Positions 5,243-6,181 of a stretch of 6,181 bases of DNA are shown piece after piece. The translations under genes were made by a program, and so were the position numbers. The stretch lies in contig CAJWBT010000148.1 of NCBI GenBank assembly GCA_913020235.1, positions 1-6,181 of the forward strand, read 5' to 3'. The notes below the pieces were generated by a model. It saw only the letters and a list, made by a program, of their open reading frames with translations, did no database searches and was not told the DNA's origin. Every line of letters begins with the position of its first letter. Positions within the stretch are counted from its first letter, which is position 1. The DNA comes from an uncultured Chloroflexota bacterium (lineage in GTDB: Bacteria > Chloroflexota > Dehalococcoidia > UBA3495).

Positions 5243-5878
5243 GTGCAGGACTCTCCAGACACCAATCCGGCGCCGCCGCTCCTGGTGGTGCTTTCCGGGC
5301 CCTCCGGGGTCGGCAAAGACGCCGCCCTGGCCGGGCTGAAGGAGCTACACCGGCCTTGGCACTTCGTGGTGACCGCGACCACGCGTCAGCGGCGTCCCGG
5401 AGAGCGGGACGGCGTGGACTACATTTTCCTCGACCCCGGCACTTTTCACGAGATGAAGGAGCGCCGCGAGTTCCTGGAGTGCGCCGAGGTTTACGGACAC
5501 TGGTATGGGGTTCCCTGCAGCCAGGTTCGGGAGGGGTGGCAGTCCGGGAAGGACGTGATTCTCAAGGTGGATGTGCAGGGGGCGGAGACGGTCCGCCGTC
5601 TGGCGCCGGAGGCAGTGTTTATCTTCATGGTGCCCGGTTCCTTCGACGAGCTGGAGCGGAGGCTGGCGCAACGCATGACCGAGAGTTCCAAAGACCTGGA
5701 GCTACGCCTGGGTGTCGCCCGCGAGGAGTTGGCGCGGGTCAACGAGTTCGACTACTGGGTGCTCAACTGTGACGACTGTCTGGACCAGGCCGTGGCGGAC
5801 ATCGACGCCATCATCGCCGCCGAGAAGTGCCGCGTGGTCCCACGAAACGTCCAACTTTTTGAGACCGGCACCCCCTGA
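5243..5878 (+). CDS. gmk: Guanylate kinase
   Basis: Cytoplasmic enzyme that phosphorylates GMP (or dGMP) to GDP with ATP. The 211-residue product has the P-loop LSGPSGVGKD (17-26), the GMP-binding segment TATTRQRRPGERDGVDYIF (44-62), the AEVYGHWYGVP segment (81-91), ILKVDVQGAE (106-115), the FIFMVPGSFDELERRL strand-helix (126-141), the lid region RMTESSKDLELRL (144-156) and a C-terminal DYWVLN...A..DIDAII pattern (170-191), all typical of Gmk. The residue after the Walker A lysine is Asp (D26) where most Gmk proteins have Ser or Thr; PhnN (ribose 1,5-bisphosphokinase) has a similar GKD, but the GMP-binding block here is clearly Gmk. GTG 5243 begins right after the aroA stop, with G-rich GAGGGGGTGG (5225-5234) inside the end of aroA as its ribosome site, so translation is probably coupled. 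Confidence 0.92.
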   Translation: MQDSPDTNPAPPLLVVLSGPSGVGKDAALAGLKELHRPWHFVVTATTRQRRPGERDGVDYIFLDPGTFHEMKERREFLECAEVYGHWYGVPCSQVREGWQSGKDVILKVDVQGAETVRRLAPEAVFIFMVPGSFDELERRLAQRMTESSKDLELRLGVAREELARVNEFDYWVLNCDDCLDQAVADIDAIIAAEKCRVVPRNVQLFETGTP

Positions 5879-5880
5879 CC

Positions 5881-5890
5881 GGGAGGGGAG
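5881..5890 (+). promoter_or_regulatory. Strong ribosome binding site upstream of the small ORF
   Basis: GGGAGGGGAG ends seven bases before GTG 5898, whereas the lipA ATG at 5969 has no clear Shine-Dalgarno match of its own. It therefore points to translation starting at 5898. Confidence 0.5.
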
Positions 5891-5897
5891 AATCTTC

Positions 5898-5969
5898 GTG
5901 GCCCAGAGACTGCCGCCCGGCTGCCGTGATGTGGGGGAGCCCAGGTTGCGGACCACAACGGTGGCGTGA
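5898..5969 (+). CDS. Possible 23-codon small ORF coupled to lipA
   Basis: GTG 5898 opens a 23-codon frame ending in TGA (5967-5969), whose last base is the A of the lipA ATG (TGATG overlap). It follows gmk by 19 bases and has a strong purine-rich ribosome site (5881-5890). The peptide, starting MAQRLPPGC and ending PRLRTTTVA, is basic, has one Cys, and shows no membrane segment or family resemblance that I recognise. It may be a real micropeptide, a leader that delivers ribosomes to lipA, a remnant of a lost gene, or chance. It is not in frame with lipA or gmk. Confidence 0.4.
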   Translation: MAQRLPPGCRDVGEPRLRTTTVA

Positions 5970-6181
5970 TGGCTGAGCGAGCCGAAAACGTAGCTGGCAG
6001 GCCCAGGCTGCCGGAGTGGCTGAAAGTACCGGCGCCGGGCAGCCCTCGTTACCTGGAGCTGAAGCAGGCGCTGCGCGGCCGCCAGCTGCACACCGTGTGC
6101 GAGGAGGCCCGTTGCCCCAACATCGGCGAATGTTGGGAGTTGGGCACCGCGACCTTCATGATTCTGGGAGATGTCTGCACC
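5969..6181 (+). CDS. lipA: Lipoyl synthase, N-terminal part (continues beyond window)
   Basis: Radical SAM enzyme that inserts two sulfur atoms into the octanoyl group on lipoyl domains of 2-oxoacid dehydrogenases and the glycine cleavage H protein. Seventy-one codons are present. After a variable start, [19 protein letters not shown] (14-32) matches the family N-terminus, and [15 protein letters not shown] (41-55) carries the LipA-specific auxiliary-cluster motif C-x4-C-x5-C (C44, C49, C55). [11 protein letters not shown] (61-71) leads into the radical SAM CxxxCxxC, of which the first Cys (C70) is present. The full protein is usually about 290-320 residues. An in-frame GTG lies directly before the ATG (5966) and is an alternative start. 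No own Shine-Dalgarno is obvious, so translation may depend on the upstream small ORF. No lipB gene is seen before it. Confidence 0.95.
   Translation, partial: MAERAENVAGRPRLPEWLKVPAPGSPRYLELKQALRGRQLHTVCEEARCPNIGECWELGTATFMILGDVCT

Overview
The window is GC-rich bacterial DNA with densely packed genes and no RNA gene, CRISPR array, insertion sequence or phage feature. GTG and TTG starts are common. The gene set (actinobacterial/Chloroflexota-style GC content, a Gmk with a GPSGVGKDA P-loop, a class II EPSP synthase, a signal-less NMT1/THI5-like protein) makes me lean to an environmental Chloroflexota, perhaps Dehalococcoidia/SAR202-like. That is a guess from recalled family patterns, not a demonstrated placement.

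Left part (1-1293, minus strand): a GT20 glycosyltransferase, most likely trehalose-6-phosphate synthase (otsA). It is cut by the left window edge, so only its first 431 codons are present. It is easily missed because it has no stop codon inside the window. Positions 1294-1602 form a divergent control region with back-to-back candidate promoters, one for otsA and one for the next gene. Positions 1603-2532 (plus) encode a 309-residue periplasmic-binding-protein-like protein of the NMT1/THI5 (SsuA/THI5) type. It has no signal peptide and no transporter partner genes here, and an intrinsic terminator at 2587-2606 makes it look monocistronic.

Right part (2781-6181, plus strand): an apparent operon tyrA (prephenate dehydrogenase), aroA (class II-type EPSP synthase), gmk (guanylate kinase), a possible 23-codon small ORF, and lipA (lipoyl synthase, cut by the right edge). 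TyrA and AroA belong to aromatic amino acid synthesis. Gmk (GMP to GDP) and LipA (lipoyl cofactor) are housekeeping functions that appear to share the transcript. aroA and gmk abut with no spacer and are in the same reading frame, and the small ORF overlaps the lipA start by one base, so translational coupling is likely in the distal part.

I see no clearly new multi-gene system. The points most worth a second look are the tyrA leader (a hairpin whose 3' arm carries a Tyr/Phe codon run), the signal-less orphan binding protein, the one-stop in-frame aroA/gmk junction, the Asp in the Gmk P-loop, and the small ORF in front of lipA.
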